Shown: positions 32,649 to 40,881 of the stretch, in pieces
How positions within the stretch are numbered: position 1 is the stretch's first letter
Layout of the letters: every line of letters starts with the position of its first letter
Source of the DNA: Acidimicrobiaceae bacterium
GTDB taxonomy: Bacteria > Actinomycetota > Acidimicrobiia > Acidimicrobiales > RAAP-2
Direction of reading: 5' to 3'
Length of the DNA: 44,147 nt
NCBI GenBank assembly: GCA_027315005.1
Contig: DAHUZT010000009.1
Span: forward strand, 1-44,147
Translations under genes and position numbers: made by a program
Notes under the pieces: generated by a model
Told to the model about the DNA's origin: nothing
What the model saw: the letters and a program-made list of their open reading frames with translations, nothing else
Databases searched by the model: none

Positions 32649-34082
32649 ATGTCATCGCATCGCGAAGCCCCCGAGATCTCGAAGGACCCGGTGGCCGACT
32701 CCACCGACCTCTACGCCTTCCTCAGTCCGGACCACTCCGACAAGGTGACGATCATCGCCAACTACCTGCCTCTCGAGGCACCCGACGGCGGCCCGAACTT
32801 CTACGAATTCGGAGACGACGTCCTCTATGAGATCAACATCGACAACAACGGTGACGGGGTCGCCGAGATCACCTACCAGTTCGCGTTCACCAGCGAGGTC
32901 ACCAATCCCAACACGTTCCTCTACAACACCGGACCCATTCTGAACATCACCGACACCACCTGGAATCGGCGGCAGACCTATTCGGTAACCCGGGTGGATC
33001 AGAGCGGCACCACGGTTCTGGGATCCGGGCTCCCCTGCCCTCCTTGCAACATCGGTCCCCTGTCGACGCCCGACTACCCCAAGCTGGCGCGCCAGGCGAT
33101 CAACTCCTTCGGATCCGGCATCACCGGGACGAAGGTCTTCGCCGGCCAGCGGGCCGAGGGTTTCTACGTGGATCTCGGGGCGATCTTCGACCTGGGTGAC
33201 CTCCGCCCGTTCGAGCAGGACCACAATATGTTCGGTCTGACCGGAACCGGGCTCGGGCAGATGGCTCAGGGTGTCAACTCGACCGCGGAGGTGAACGTGC
33301 ACAGCATCGCCATCCAGGTCCCGGTCAAAGAGCTCACCTCCACGGGAACCCATCCCCACAACGTCACCGATCCGGGGGCGACCCTCGGAATTTGGACGAC
33401 GGCGAGTCGGCAGAAGGCCCGGATCTACGAGAACACCCCCGGAATCAACCTTGATTCCGGACCGTTCGTCCAGGTCTCCCGGTTGGGAAACCCGCTCTTC
33501 AACGAGGTCCTCATTCCGCTGGGAACCAAGGACTACTGGAACTCCCAGAACCCTTCGGGTGACAGCCAGTTCGCATCCAATGTGGCCAATCCGGAGCTGG
33601 CCGGGCTCCTCCCCGTGCTCTACCCCGGTGTCTTCCCCAACCTCGCCGCCCACAACACCACCGGGCAGCCTCGGGCCGACCTGCTCGCCATCCTCCTGAC
33701 CGGCATCCCTGCCGGAGTCGTCCCCGGCTTCGAGAACGAGACCGGGCCGACGCAGGCGGACATGTTGCGCCTCAACGTGGCGATCCGCCCGACGACCAGC
33801 AACATCTCCAACCTCGGGCTCATCGGAGGGGATCCGGGGGGCTACCCGAACGGTCGGCGGGTCTTCGACGACGTGGCGACCATCGAGCTCCGGGCCATTG
33901 CCGGTGCCACGCTTCCGTTGGTCGACCCGAGCTACTCCCCCGACGCGGCGGCCGGTGCCGTCTCGATGGGTCTCACCTCTGGCCCGGCCGACCTGACCGC
34001 CATGGGTACCGAGAACTACCTGCCGGAGTTCCCCTTCCTCGGCCTGCCCCACTCGGGGTTCAACGCCGAGGTTGATCGATGA
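32649..34082 (+). CDS. DUF4331-family protein
   Basis: 477 residues. The N-terminus MSSHREAPEISKDPVADSTD is the family hallmark (SHREAP, then DP-AD-TD-YAF). A loop DNNGDGVAEITYQF near 75-88 resembles a calcium-binding DxNxDG loop. The rest is beta-rich, with a Cys pair in PCPPCN. No signal peptide is visible, unlike many family members that are exported. The function of the family is not known to me. The ATG at 32649 has AGAGGAG about nine bases upstream. An open frame continues upstream through the octanucleotide repeat to 32319, but its sequence is not protein-like. The stop overlaps the next gene (ATGA). Confidence 0.85.
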   Translation: MSSHREAPEISKDPVADSTDLYAFLSPDHSDKVTIIANYLPLEAPDGGPNFYEFGDDVLYEINIDNNGDGVAEITYQFAFTSEVTNPNTFLYNTGPILNITDTTWNRRQTYSVTRVDQSGTTVLGSGLPCPPCNIGPLSTPDYPKLARQAINSFGSGITGTKVFAGQRAEGFYVDLGAIFDLGDLRPFEQDHNMFGLTGTGLGQMAQGVNSTAEVNVHSIAIQVPVKELTSTGTHPHNVTDPGATLGIWTTASRQKARIYENTPGINLDSGPFVQVSRLGNPLFNEVLIPLGTKDYWNSQNPSGDSQFASNVANPELAGLLPVLYPGVFPNLAAHNTTGQPRADLLAILLTGIPAGVVPGFENETGPTQADMLRLNVAIRPTTSNISNLGLIGGDPGGYPNGRRVFDDVATIELRAIAGATLPLVDPSYSPDAAAGAVSMGLTSGPADLTAMGTENYLPEFPFLGLPHSGFNAEVDR

Positions 34083-34453
34083 CAGGCGACCCGGGGACAG
34101 GGACCCTCCCGGGGACAGGGACCGTTCCCGGGACCGAGAGCGTCCCCGGGCCCAGCACCGAGGGGAGCGTGCTCCTCGACATCGGAGGCGACCGGGGGGC
34201 CCTGGTGGTGTTCACCCCGGCCGCCCTGGACGGAGCCGAGATCGAGATCAGACCGATGGGTCGGGATTGGGACGGCACCCACACCGCGGTCAGGCGCCGA
34301 GAACTCCCCGCGGCCGAGTACTTCGCGGGCGTCTTCGGATCGCTCCTCGCCGGCCCCTACCAGCTGCGGCTCCGGGGGGAGGTCTCCGACATCTTCATCG
34401 AGCTGAACGTGACCGGAGGCGAGATCACCGAGGCCCGCTGGCCGGCGACCTGA
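34079..34453 (+). CDS. Small protein with an N-terminal PGTG repeat
   Basis: 124 residues. The first 30 residues contain the period-six repeat PGTGTL, PGTGTV, PGTESV. The remainder looks like a compact beta fold (GSVLLDIGGDRGALVVFTP and YFAGVFGSLLAGPYQLRLRG). I do not recognise the family. The ATG overlaps the DUF4331 stop as ATGA, so the two are coupled and their products may act together. There is no signal peptide or membrane segment. Confidence 0.7.
   Translation: MTGDPGTGTLPGTGTVPGTESVPGPSTEGSVLLDIGGDRGALVVFTPAALDGAEIEIRPMGRDWDGTHTAVRRRELPAAEYFAGVFGSLLAGPYQLRLRGEVSDIFIELNVTGGEITEARWPAT
34090..34123 (+). repeat. 16-base repeat in the PGTG gene
   Basis: CCCGGGGACAGGGACC occurs at 34090-34105 and again at 34108-34123 (18-base period), with a degenerate third copy after it. 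It encodes the PGTG units and preserves the frame. Confidence 0.9.
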
Positions 34454-34488
34454 GGGCCCCCGCTGTCTGCGCGGCCGGTCCGGGGAGT

Positions 34489-35967
34489 TCACGTCAGCCG
34501 GATGGTGGCCACGCCCAGCCCGACCCGGCCGGCGGTCGAGCGGACCACAAGCTGCTCGGCAGCCGGATCGTAGGGGAGTCCGATCGTCGCGTACCGCCCC
34601 GGGGGGACGCTGCCTTCCGCCTCGGAGCGTCCGTGCTCCAGCCGGTAGGAGACTGGTCGCAGACCGGGGTTGGCGCACTCGACTTCGAGGGTGGCATACG
34701 GAGCGCCCTGTTCGAGGGTGATGACGCTCTGGCGCCCGCTACGCCTCCAGGCGGTTGCGGTCTCGCTCGTTGGGGGCGACCAGGTCCGGTCCTCGTCAGG
34801 AGGAAGCCGGAAGGTCCCCAACTCGTAGGTTCCACCGGCCCTGCGGGCCTCGAAGATCGTTCCGAGGTGGGTGGACGGACTGACGTGCTTCGTGGTGAGC
34901 CAGCCCAGCTGCTGGAGGGTCCGGAGGAAGTAGGACTCCTGGAAGCCGAGCTCGAGCCAGCCGTTCCGTCTCACAGCCCACAGCGACTCACCGTCGAGCC
35001 TGAGGCCCCAGGGAACGGGGAAGGAGTCGTCGATCGGTTCGGCCGCGAAGAAGATCCTCCCTCCCGGCGAAAGGGTCGATTCGAGTTTCCGGAGCATCAG
35101 CCGATGGTCAGAGCAGTGGTGGAAGCTCTCGTAGAACAGGACGGCGTCGTAGGTGGCCTCCAGTCTGTCCACCTCCAGGAATTCTCCTGTTCGGACATCG
35201 AGCTGCAGGCCGATCCTCGAGCCCCGATCCCTTATCAGGCCGACGAACGTCGGGTCGACGTCGATGGCGGTGATCCGGTAGCCCATCCTGGCAAGCGGAA
35301 GGGTGGTGTTGCCCCATCCGGCGCCGAGCTCGAGGATCGAGGCGTTCGGCGGCAGTCCCATGGCGGCGATGATCTGGCCGACCGCCATCAGCTGATGGCC
35401 GACGGTCTCGGAGCTCTCGGTGTAGTACGGGAACGGCCGGTCGGGGTTGACCGCGAAGTCCGAGCGCTCGTGGCCGACCTCGTAGCTGGAGCGCCGGGAG
35501 ATCGACCGGTAGAGGTCGAACTGGCGATCACGGTACTCCTGACTGGTGGGATCGTCCGGAAGACCGGTCGGTGGTTCCATGCGAAATCCCTGGAACACCG
35601 CCCGCATCGCGTCGTCAGAGACCGCCCCTGCCAGATCGACCTCTTCGAGCTTCCGGTCCAGCTCCACGAGCGAGTGGAGGACCTCGCTCGGGCCATCCGG
35701 TGGCGATCCCGTACCCGCCGGCCCCTGTAAGGGGGCTGGGCGGAACCCACAGACCCGCGCCAGGCGACCGGCATACCGGCGCAGCGGCCGAGCGGACAGA
35801 CCCAGGCGGATCCGGAGTTCGCGTGCCCGTGCGCCCCAGGGAACACGGTCGGTCTGGATCGTCACGGTGCTCGCGTTCTCCGACGAATGGGGTGGGAAGG
35901 GGTGCGGACCGGACCAGTGTGCCAGAGTCCGGTCGGGTCGAGGAGAGCTCCCCATGCCCATCGGCAA
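34489..35967 (-). CDS. SAM-dependent methyltransferase, class I
   Basis: 492 residues if started at the ATG at 35967; the first 35 are Pro/Ser-rich, and a GTG at 35865 is a reasonable alternative. Motif I ILELGAGWGNTTLPL and the acidic end of strand 2 (ITAIDVD) identify a Rossmann methyltransferase, with FYESFHHCSDHRLMLRKL and LSPGGRIFFAAEP as later motifs. A C-terminal part of about 130 residues (from 360) is beta-like and not part of the methyltransferase fold. Domain order resembles methyltransferases of sugar or polysaccharide modification, but the substrate is unknown. It follows the threonine aldolase gene by 19 bases. Confidence 0.82.
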   Translation of the reverse strand: MPMGMGSSPRPDRTLAHWSGPHPFPPHSSENASTVTIQTDRVPWGARARELRIRLGLSARPLRRYAGRLARVCGFRPAPLQGPAGTGSPPDGPSEVLHSLVELDRKLEEVDLAGAVSDDAMRAVFQGFRMEPPTGLPDDPTSQEYRDRQFDLYRSISRRSSYEVGHERSDFAVNPDRPFPYYTESSETVGHQLMAVGQIIAAMGLPPNASILELGAGWGNTTLPLARMGYRITAIDVDPTFVGLIRDRGSRIGLQLDVRTGEFLEVDRLEATYDAVLFYESFHHCSDHRLMLRKLESTLSPGGRIFFAAEPIDDSFPVPWGLRLDGESLWAVRRNGWLELGFQESYFLRTLQQLGWLTTKHVSPSTHLGTIFEARRAGGTYELGTFRLPPDEDRTWSPPTSETATAWRRSGRQSVITLEQGAPYATLEVECANPGLRPVSYRLEHGRSEAEGSVPPGRYATIGLPYDPAAEQLVVRSTAGRVGLGVATIRLT

Positions 35968-35986
35968 CGGGGCATGCCCGTCGCGG

Positions 35987-37003
35987 TCAGGTCTCCTCGA
36001 GGTCGGCTACCAGCGCCGCCACCTCGTCGTCCGTCGTCGACCAGGAGCAGATGAAACGGGTGGCTCCGGCGATGAAGTCGTACAACTGCCACCCGCGATC
36101 TGAGAGCCTGTGACGCTGAGAGGGGTCGAGACGGGCGAACACCGCGTTCGCTTCGACCGGGTAGGCGAGCCCCACGCCCCTCTTCCGCATCTCACCAGCC
36201 AACAGCTCAGCCATGCGATTGGCGTGTCGGGCGTGGACCAGCCAACTCCCCGAGGTGAGCATCGTCGCCCACGGAGCGGCCAGGAAGCGCATCTTGGAGG
36301 CGAGCTGTCCAGCCTGCTTGCACCGGTAGGCGAACTCCGCGGACAGGGCCCGGTCGAAGAAGACGACCGCTTCGCCCATCCCCATTCCGTTCTTGACACC
36401 TCCCAGGCTGAGCACATCGACGCCGATCCGCCAGGTCAGGTCGGCCGGATCGCACCCCAGCGACGCCACGGCATTGGCGAATCGAGCACCATCCATGTGG
36501 ACCCGCATCCCCAGATCGGTCGCCGTAGCGACAAGCCCAGCCAACGAAGTGGGGTCGTACACGGTGCCGAGCTCGGTCGGTTGGGTCAGTGAGAGCGCCC
36601 GCGGTTTCGGATAGTGGACATCTGTGCGCCTGGTGGCGAGGTCGCGCATCGCATTGTGGTCGATCCGGCCGTTCGCACCACCGGCCAGCCACAGTTTGGC
36701 TCCATTCGAGAAGAACTCCGTCGCTCCGCACTCGTCGGTTTCGACGTGTGCGAGCTCGTGGCAGATGATGCTGTGGTACGGCTGGCAGAGTGAGGAAAGG
36801 GCAAGCGCGTTGGCGGCGGTCCCGTTGAACACGAAATAGACGTCGCAGTCCGTCTCGAACACCTGGCGAACCGCGTCGGCGGCGCGGGCGGTCCAGTCGT
36901 CGTCTCCGTAAGGTGAGGCGGCGCCACGCTGGGCCGCATCGATGGCCGCCCTGGCTTCGGGGCACCATCCAGCCGTGTTGTCGCTGGCGAAGTCGTACCG
37001 CAT
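35987..37003 (-). CDS. Low-specificity L-threonine aldolase-like PLP enzyme
   Basis: 338 residues, fold type I. It should split L-threonine or beta-hydroxy amino acids into glycine and an aldehyde. Seen are YDFASDNTAGWCPEA at the start, FNGTAANALALSSL, HIxH-like ICHELAHVETDECGA, RVHMDGARFANAV (with the PLP-pyridine Asp) and SLGGVKNGMGMGEAVVFF, where Lys in GGVKNG would bind PLP. This lysine context matches the Pseudomonas-type subgroup. The ATG at 37003 is preceded by TAGAAC seven bases away, a near match to the -10 pattern. Next to the acylase gene, 49 bases away and on the same strand. Confidence 0.88.
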   Translation of the reverse strand: MRYDFASDNTAGWCPEARAAIDAAQRGAASPYGDDDWTARAADAVRQVFETDCDVYFVFNGTAANALALSSLCQPYHSIICHELAHVETDECGATEFFSNGAKLWLAGGANGRIDHNAMRDLATRRTDVHYPKPRALSLTQPTELGTVYDPTSLAGLVATATDLGMRVHMDGARFANAVASLGCDPADLTWRIGVDVLSLGGVKNGMGMGEAVVFFDRALSAEFAYRCKQAGQLASKMRFLAAPWATMLTSGSWLVHARHANRMAELLAGEMRKRGVGLAYPVEANAVFARLDPSQRHRLSDRGWQLYDFIAGATRFICSWSTTDDEVAALVADLEET

Positions 37004-37052
37004 GTTCGCCGTTCTACCCGTTGCACGAGCAGAACGGGGTGACCGGCGACGG

Positions 37053-39644
37053 TCAGAAGCGCAAGATGATGGTCTTCGCTCCCCGATCCGCGGCCAGCTC
37101 CGCAGGTGTGAAGCGCAACGGGACCCAGCGCTTCTGTGCGTAGAGCTTGGTCATGTTGGATGCCCACGGGGATGTCGGATCGGTGGATTGGGAGTAGGTG
37201 AGGATCCCCTGGGCGATCGGACCGGTCGGCGTCAGCTCGGTGGTCATGACCAGCGACGAACCGTCATAGACCGCGCCGTACGCACCTGGGCTCAGCGGGC
37301 CACCGGAACCGCTGACGGAGTAGATCGCATTGAAGCATCCGGTGTCGCAACCCGGGATCGGAATGCGCTTGCCGTTGGCGGCGTCGTAGTGCTGCACCGG
37401 TCGGTAACCGGCGTCGATCGGGATGTTGTGTGCGCGCAGGTTCTGCACAGCGTCGGCAAGCGCGCTCAGCACCTGAGGATCCGCAGTGTTGAGTCCCGAA
37501 GGAGTGGTGAGCGGTGCGGCCGGGTTGAACGGGACCGTCCAGGCGTTCGACGGGGCGAAGCGGTACCACTCGGAGAAGAGCCACCCTCCCCTCGCACCGA
37601 AGGTGCCGGTTCCGTTGTAGCCGCTCAGGGCGCGGCACGCGGGTCGGAGGTCGACGACCTGACCGTTGCTGGCAGTTGCCCTCGGATCGGCGTTGCAGGC
37701 GGAGACCAGAGCGGGCAGCACGAGCTGAGCCTCCTCGGACTGGTCGCTCTCCCACATCTTCTGGAGCGAGGGAATGGTGAAGCCGGGTGGACCGAAGCCG
37801 TCGGTACCGGCCAGCCGCTGGGCGATCATCTGGTTGCCCAACCGGGTACGCAGCCCCTGGGGAACGTCGATGTTGCCGATGATGGGCGAGAACGCCGGGA
37901 AGGGCGCGCTGGGGTTGGCCAACCAGTAGGAGTCATTGGAGTTCTCCACGTAGTCGGTCCGGATCGTGTGCGGGAGGTGGCTGGCGTTGAAGATACCGGG
38001 CACCGGTGTACCTGGATCGTTGTGCCAGGCACAGGCCGTCCGCGATCCGTCGAGGGTGATCAGACCCGAAGCCTGGTACACGAGGGTGGGCAGACCGCTG
38101 GGAAGGCACGACGAGTGGATCATCGAGAGTGGGACGTTCGGCGTGTTGCCGACGTCCGCGTACAGCACGTGACCGGTGCTGTCGGCGGCGATGGTATTGA
38201 AGGTGGGGATGGCCAGGTACTTGGATTCGACCTGGAGGAGAGCGGACACCGATGTGCTCTGTCCCATCCTCAGGTACTGGTTCGCGGCCCGGAAGGTGTC
38301 GTTTATGGTCGAGTCGTCGACCGCGTAGGCGGTCGTAGTGCTCCACGAGTACGACGCCTGGTGGACCACGGCGACCGTGCCCCAGATCGTGGTGTAGAAG
38401 GTGTGGGTCACCGTCCCGCTGCCGTTGTCCACTCGCACGGACACCCGTCCCATCGGGGTGGCCTTGCCGTTCACGTAGTAGCTGGTTGGATGGCCCGGAA
38501 CCAGTTGCAGCTGGTAGAAGGTGAATCGTTCATCGGTCGACACGGTGTGGGTCCAGGCCAGGTCCTGATTGAAGCCGATACCGATGAGTGGGAAGCCCTC
38601 GAGGGTGCCCCCCATCACGTCGTACTGGCCGGGAACGGTCAGCTGCGCCATCCAGAAGCGCTCGGTCCCCTGCCAGGGGAAGTGGGGATTGGCGAGCACC
38701 ATTCCGTCGTGACCGACGGTGTCTGCGGAACCGAGAGCGATCCCGTTGGAGCCGAGTGTGGAGTTCCCGTTTACGCCGAACTCCCGTTTGAGGGAGGCCA
38801 GACCGGTTGGACTGGGGGTTGCGCCACCCGAGGTCACCAGGGCCTCGGTTCGCACCGGCCGGATCCCGGTTCGAACAGGGTGCTTGACCGGCACCGACTT
38901 GTTCGGAGCCGATCGGTTCCCCCGTGGCACCGCAGGCCGGGTCGTTTGCCGGGCGGTGCCCGAGGCGGCGGGCAGAACGGGAGGTACAGCGTTCACTTCC
39001 CGGGTGACGAACTGCTGACTCGATGCCTCCGTCGAGATCTGGATACCCCGCAGGTACATGTCCTCGAGATCGATCGGTCGGACCCAGGGTTGGCCGGCGC
39101 ACGTCGGATCGTGGAGGCTTCCCGAAGAGAGAAAGGTGTTGTAGCCGCGGACGAAGCCGCGGTAGAGCTGCTTGATCTGCGGCAGCGGACCCACCGGTGG
39201 TGGTGCGTGCTCGAAGAGGGTCACCGGATGGGTCGCGGCGATCATCTTCCAGAAGAGATCGGAGTTCAGGTTGGAGTTCACGGTCCCGGCCGAGTAGTCG
39301 ATGCTCAGTCCGTTCGGTCCGAAGTAGCGTGACCTCTTACCCTCCACGGTGACGAAGTCCTGCGCCAACGTGCAGAAATTGTCCTGGGCGAAGGCCCACG
39401 CCTCGCCGTAGCCGAGCCCTTCGAAGTTCGACGCCACGATATGCGGGATACCGTTGGTGTCCCTGGTCACCGTCACCGCGTTGGCGGTACCGGCAACCCG
39501 GACCGGAGCGGCCCCCGAGCTGGGAGACGATCCCAGCATCAGCACCGGAACGAGCGCGGCAGCGGTCAGTGCGATCCGGCCCATCACCCGTCGGAAGCGG
39601 CCTTTGGCGAGCGTCACCTGCGCCTCGTGGCTCCCTACCGCCAT
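37053..39644 (-). CDS. Secreted penicillin-acylase-like (S45 Ntn) amidohydrolase
   Basis: 863 residues. Residues 1-45 form a basic then hydrophobic signal peptide (RIALTAAALVPVLMLG) ending near SSGAA. The alpha part has TRDTNGIPHI and YGEAWAFAQDNF. A Pro/Arg-rich linker (about 220-285) precedes the autocleavage point, with LGSN giving the predicted nucleophile Ser299 at the new beta-chain N-terminus and LANPHFPW as its conserved follow-on. Family members cleave acyl-amide bonds (penicillins, acyl-homoserine lactones, aculeacin). The substrate is unknown here. The ATG at 39644 has AAGGGGG six bases upstream, and an upstream open frame to 39860 is rejected because it runs through the promoter. 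Confidence 0.88.
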   Translation of the reverse strand: MAVGSHEAQVTLAKGRFRRVMGRIALTAAALVPVLMLGSSPSSGAAPVRVAGTANAVTVTRDTNGIPHIVASNFEGLGYGEAWAFAQDNFCTLAQDFVTVEGKRSRYFGPNGLSIDYSAGTVNSNLNSDLFWKMIAATHPVTLFEHAPPPVGPLPQIKQLYRGFVRGYNTFLSSGSLHDPTCAGQPWVRPIDLEDMYLRGIQISTEASSQQFVTREVNAVPPVLPAASGTARQTTRPAVPRGNRSAPNKSVPVKHPVRTGIRPVRTEALVTSGGATPSPTGLASLKREFGVNGNSTLGSNGIALGSADTVGHDGMVLANPHFPWQGTERFWMAQLTVPGQYDVMGGTLEGFPLIGIGFNQDLAWTHTVSTDERFTFYQLQLVPGHPTSYYVNGKATPMGRVSVRVDNGSGTVTHTFYTTIWGTVAVVHQASYSWSTTTAYAVDDSTINDTFRAANQYLRMGQSTSVSALLQVESKYLAIPTFNTIAADSTGHVLYADVGNTPNVPLSMIHSSCLPSGLPTLVYQASGLITLDGSRTACAWHNDPGTPVPGIFNASHLPHTIRTDYVENSNDSYWLANPSAPFPAFSPIIGNIDVPQGLRTRLGNQMIAQRLAGTDGFGPPGFTIPSLQKMWESDQSEEAQLVLPALVSACNADPRATASNGQVVDLRPACRALSGYNGTGTFGARGGWLFSEWYRFAPSNAWTVPFNPAAPLTTPSGLNTADPQVLSALADAVQNLRAHNIPIDAGYRPVQHYDAANGKRIPIPGCDTGCFNAIYSVSGSGGPLSPGAYGAVYDGSSLVMTTELTPTGPIAQGILTYSQSTDPTSPWASNMTKLYAQKRWVPLRFTPAELAADRGAKTIILRF

Positions 39645-39689
39645 GACATCCCCCTTTTCGACGCGCTCCCCCGTGGTCACGCTCCGCGG

Positions 39690-39717
39690 CCACCGACGTC
39701 GTCCGCGACGTCGGTGG
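39690..39717 (-). promoter_or_regulatory. Perfect 12-bp stem in the acylase leader
   Basis: CCACCGACGTCG and CGACGTCGGTGG are perfect inverted repeats around TCCG, in the roughly 80-base leader between the promoter and the acylase start. It could be an mRNA 5' hairpin or an operator. Confidence 0.55.
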
Positions 39718-39727
39718 GCGTTCGGAG

Positions 39728-39733
39728 ACACTA
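39728..39733 (-). promoter_or_regulatory. -10 element TAGTGT of the acylase gene
   Basis: TAGTGT on the minus strand lies upstream of the hairpin and about 84 bases before the ATG, so this mRNA would have a leader and use the strong Shine-Dalgarno sequence. No good -35 was seen. Confidence 0.4.
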
Positions 39734-39763
39734 GCAAACGACACCCCACATGGACAGTGGGGG

Positions 39764-39769
39764 TACGGT
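39764..39769 (+). promoter_or_regulatory. -10 element TACGGT of the broken methyltransferase gene
   Basis: TACGGT ends eight bases before an ATG at 39778 that begins the remnant described next. The arrangement matches the leaderless starts elsewhere in the window. Confidence 0.4.
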
Positions 39770-39777
39770 CCTTCGGC

Positions 39778-40020
39778 ATGCCGGCCGTCAGTCCCGAATA
39801 CGACAGCGATCCAGAACCCGCGCCCGCTCGTTCCAGATCGGTTGGCAGGAAGACGTGCACGAGCCGGTGGCCGGGCGCCTCGTGGCCGAAGGGGTGGAAA
39901 TGGTGCTCGACGTCGGTTGGGGCATCGGTCGGTTCGCGACCGCGATTGGCGCACGCCTGATCTGGATGGGCGTCGATGCGTCACCTCGACAACTCGCCGA
40001 CTGTCCATACCGACCGGTGC
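39778..40020 (+). pseudogene. Truncated, frameshifted methyltransferase remnant
   Basis: MPAVSPEYDSDPEPA reads from the ATG in one frame. After a shift near 39815-39830 another frame gives IGWQEDVHEPVAGRL and then VLDVGWGIGRFATAIG, with VDASPRQLADCPY. The latter is the SAM-binding motif I of a class I methyltransferase, with Trp instead of the usual Cys or Ser in the glycine loop. The remaining two thirds of the fold are absent, and the frame then ends in degenerate sequence just before the ArsR promoter. It looks like the left half of a gene cut by insertion of the ArsR cassette or by deletion. Confidence 0.65.
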
Positions 40021-40059
40021 CGACACGGACCGCACCAGACGGCCGAGAGCATCATCCAG

Positions 40060-40088
40060 TTGACACTTGATAAAGCTACTGCTTGACT
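40060..40088 (+). promoter_or_regulatory. Promoter of the ArsR operon
   Basis: TTGACA (40060-40065), a 17-base spacer and TTGACT (40083-40088) give a near-consensus -35 and a weak -10, eight bases before the GTG at 40097. The spacer holds CTTGATAAAG and the area repeats TTGA three times, possibly part of an ArsR operator. Confidence 0.5.
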
Positions 40089-40096
40089 AATGGGTC

Positions 40097-40444
40097 GTGG
40101 GCATCACTATCGACGACGAGCGGCTCGACGCGATGTTCGCCGCGCTCGCCGACCGCACCCGGCGCGACATCGTGGCCAGGCTCAGCACGGGTGAGGCGAC
40201 GGTCAAGGAGCTCGCAGCGCCCTATCCGATGAGCCTGCAGGCCGTATCGCAGCACATCGGGGTGCTCGAGCGGTGCGGCCTGGTCAGCCGGGGCCGGCAC
40301 CGCCAGACCCGGCCGTGCCGGCTGGAACCGCAAGTGCTGGAATCCGCGGTGTTGTGGATCGAAGAGAGCCGCCGCGTATGGGCTGAGCGCATGGACCGGC
40401 TCGAGACGCATCTGGCCGACTTGCAGGAACCCCAGCAGCGGTGA
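40097..40444 (+). CDS. ArsR-family winged-helix regulator
   Basis: 115 residues. RTRRDIVARLSTGEATVKELA is the helix-turn-helix approach and SLQAVSQHIGVLERCGLVSRGRHR is the recognition helix and wing. There is no metal-binding cysteine motif, so it is probably one of the non-metal ArsR members found with SRPBCC partners. Its TGA overlaps the GTG of the next gene (GTGA). It likely represses its own operon, since the three genes overlap end to end and share one promoter. Confidence 0.9.
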   Translation: MGITIDDERLDAMFAALADRTRRDIVARLSTGEATVKELAAPYPMSLQAVSQHIGVLERCGLVSRGRHRQTRPCRLEPQVLESAVLWIEESRRVWAERMDRLETHLADLQEPQQR

Positions 40445-40881
40445 GCGTCGGTGAGCTGGTCTACCGGCGGGTCTTCCGCGCGCCACGCGAGCTGGTGTGG
40501 CGGTGCCTGACCGAGCCCGCAGAGCTCGCGCAGTTCTGGGGTCCGCGGGGCATTGTCACCCCGCTGGATGGCATCATCGTCGAACTCCATGCCGGGGGCC
40601 GGTTCGAGACGCTGATGGTCGGCGACCACGGGAACCACCGCATGATCGCCACGTTCACCGAGGTCGTTCCCCCCGAACGGCTGTCCTGGGTCGAGCCGGC
40701 CAGCGGTATGCACACGACCGCCACGCTTATCGACCTCGGCGACGCCACCACCGAGATCGTCATCCACCAGCAGCACGTTCCCGAGCCGATGCGCACGCCC
40801 GAGGCCCGCGCCGGCTTCATCACCTCGCTTGACAAGCTCGAGCACCACCTCACCCATCTGATCCGACAGGAGCGACCGTGA
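40441..40881 (+). CDS. SRPBCC/AHSA1-family protein
   Basis: 146 residues. FRAPRELVWRCLTEPAELAQFWGPRG opens the START-like fold, then FTEVVPPERLSW and the C-terminal helix GFITSLDKLEHHLTHLI. Members of this group next to ArsR genes are thought to bind small hydrophobic ligands; the ligand is unknown. Coupled to both neighbours by GTGA overlaps. Confidence 0.88.
   Translation: MSVGELVYRRVFRAPRELVWRCLTEPAELAQFWGPRGIVTPLDGIIVELHAGGRFETLMVGDHGNHRMIATFTEVVPPERLSWVEPASGMHTTATLIDLGDATTEIVIHQQHVPEPMRTPEARAGFITSLDKLEHHLTHLIRQERP

Noticed and set aside
36942-39332. 796-codon plus-strand frame opposite the acylase and threonine aldolase genes
   Set aside because: It runs antisense across two convincing genes and has no recognisable motif or ribosome-binding site.
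39645-39860. Longer N-terminus of the acylase
   Set aside because: It would read through the promoter and hairpin and place 72 odd residues before the signal peptide.
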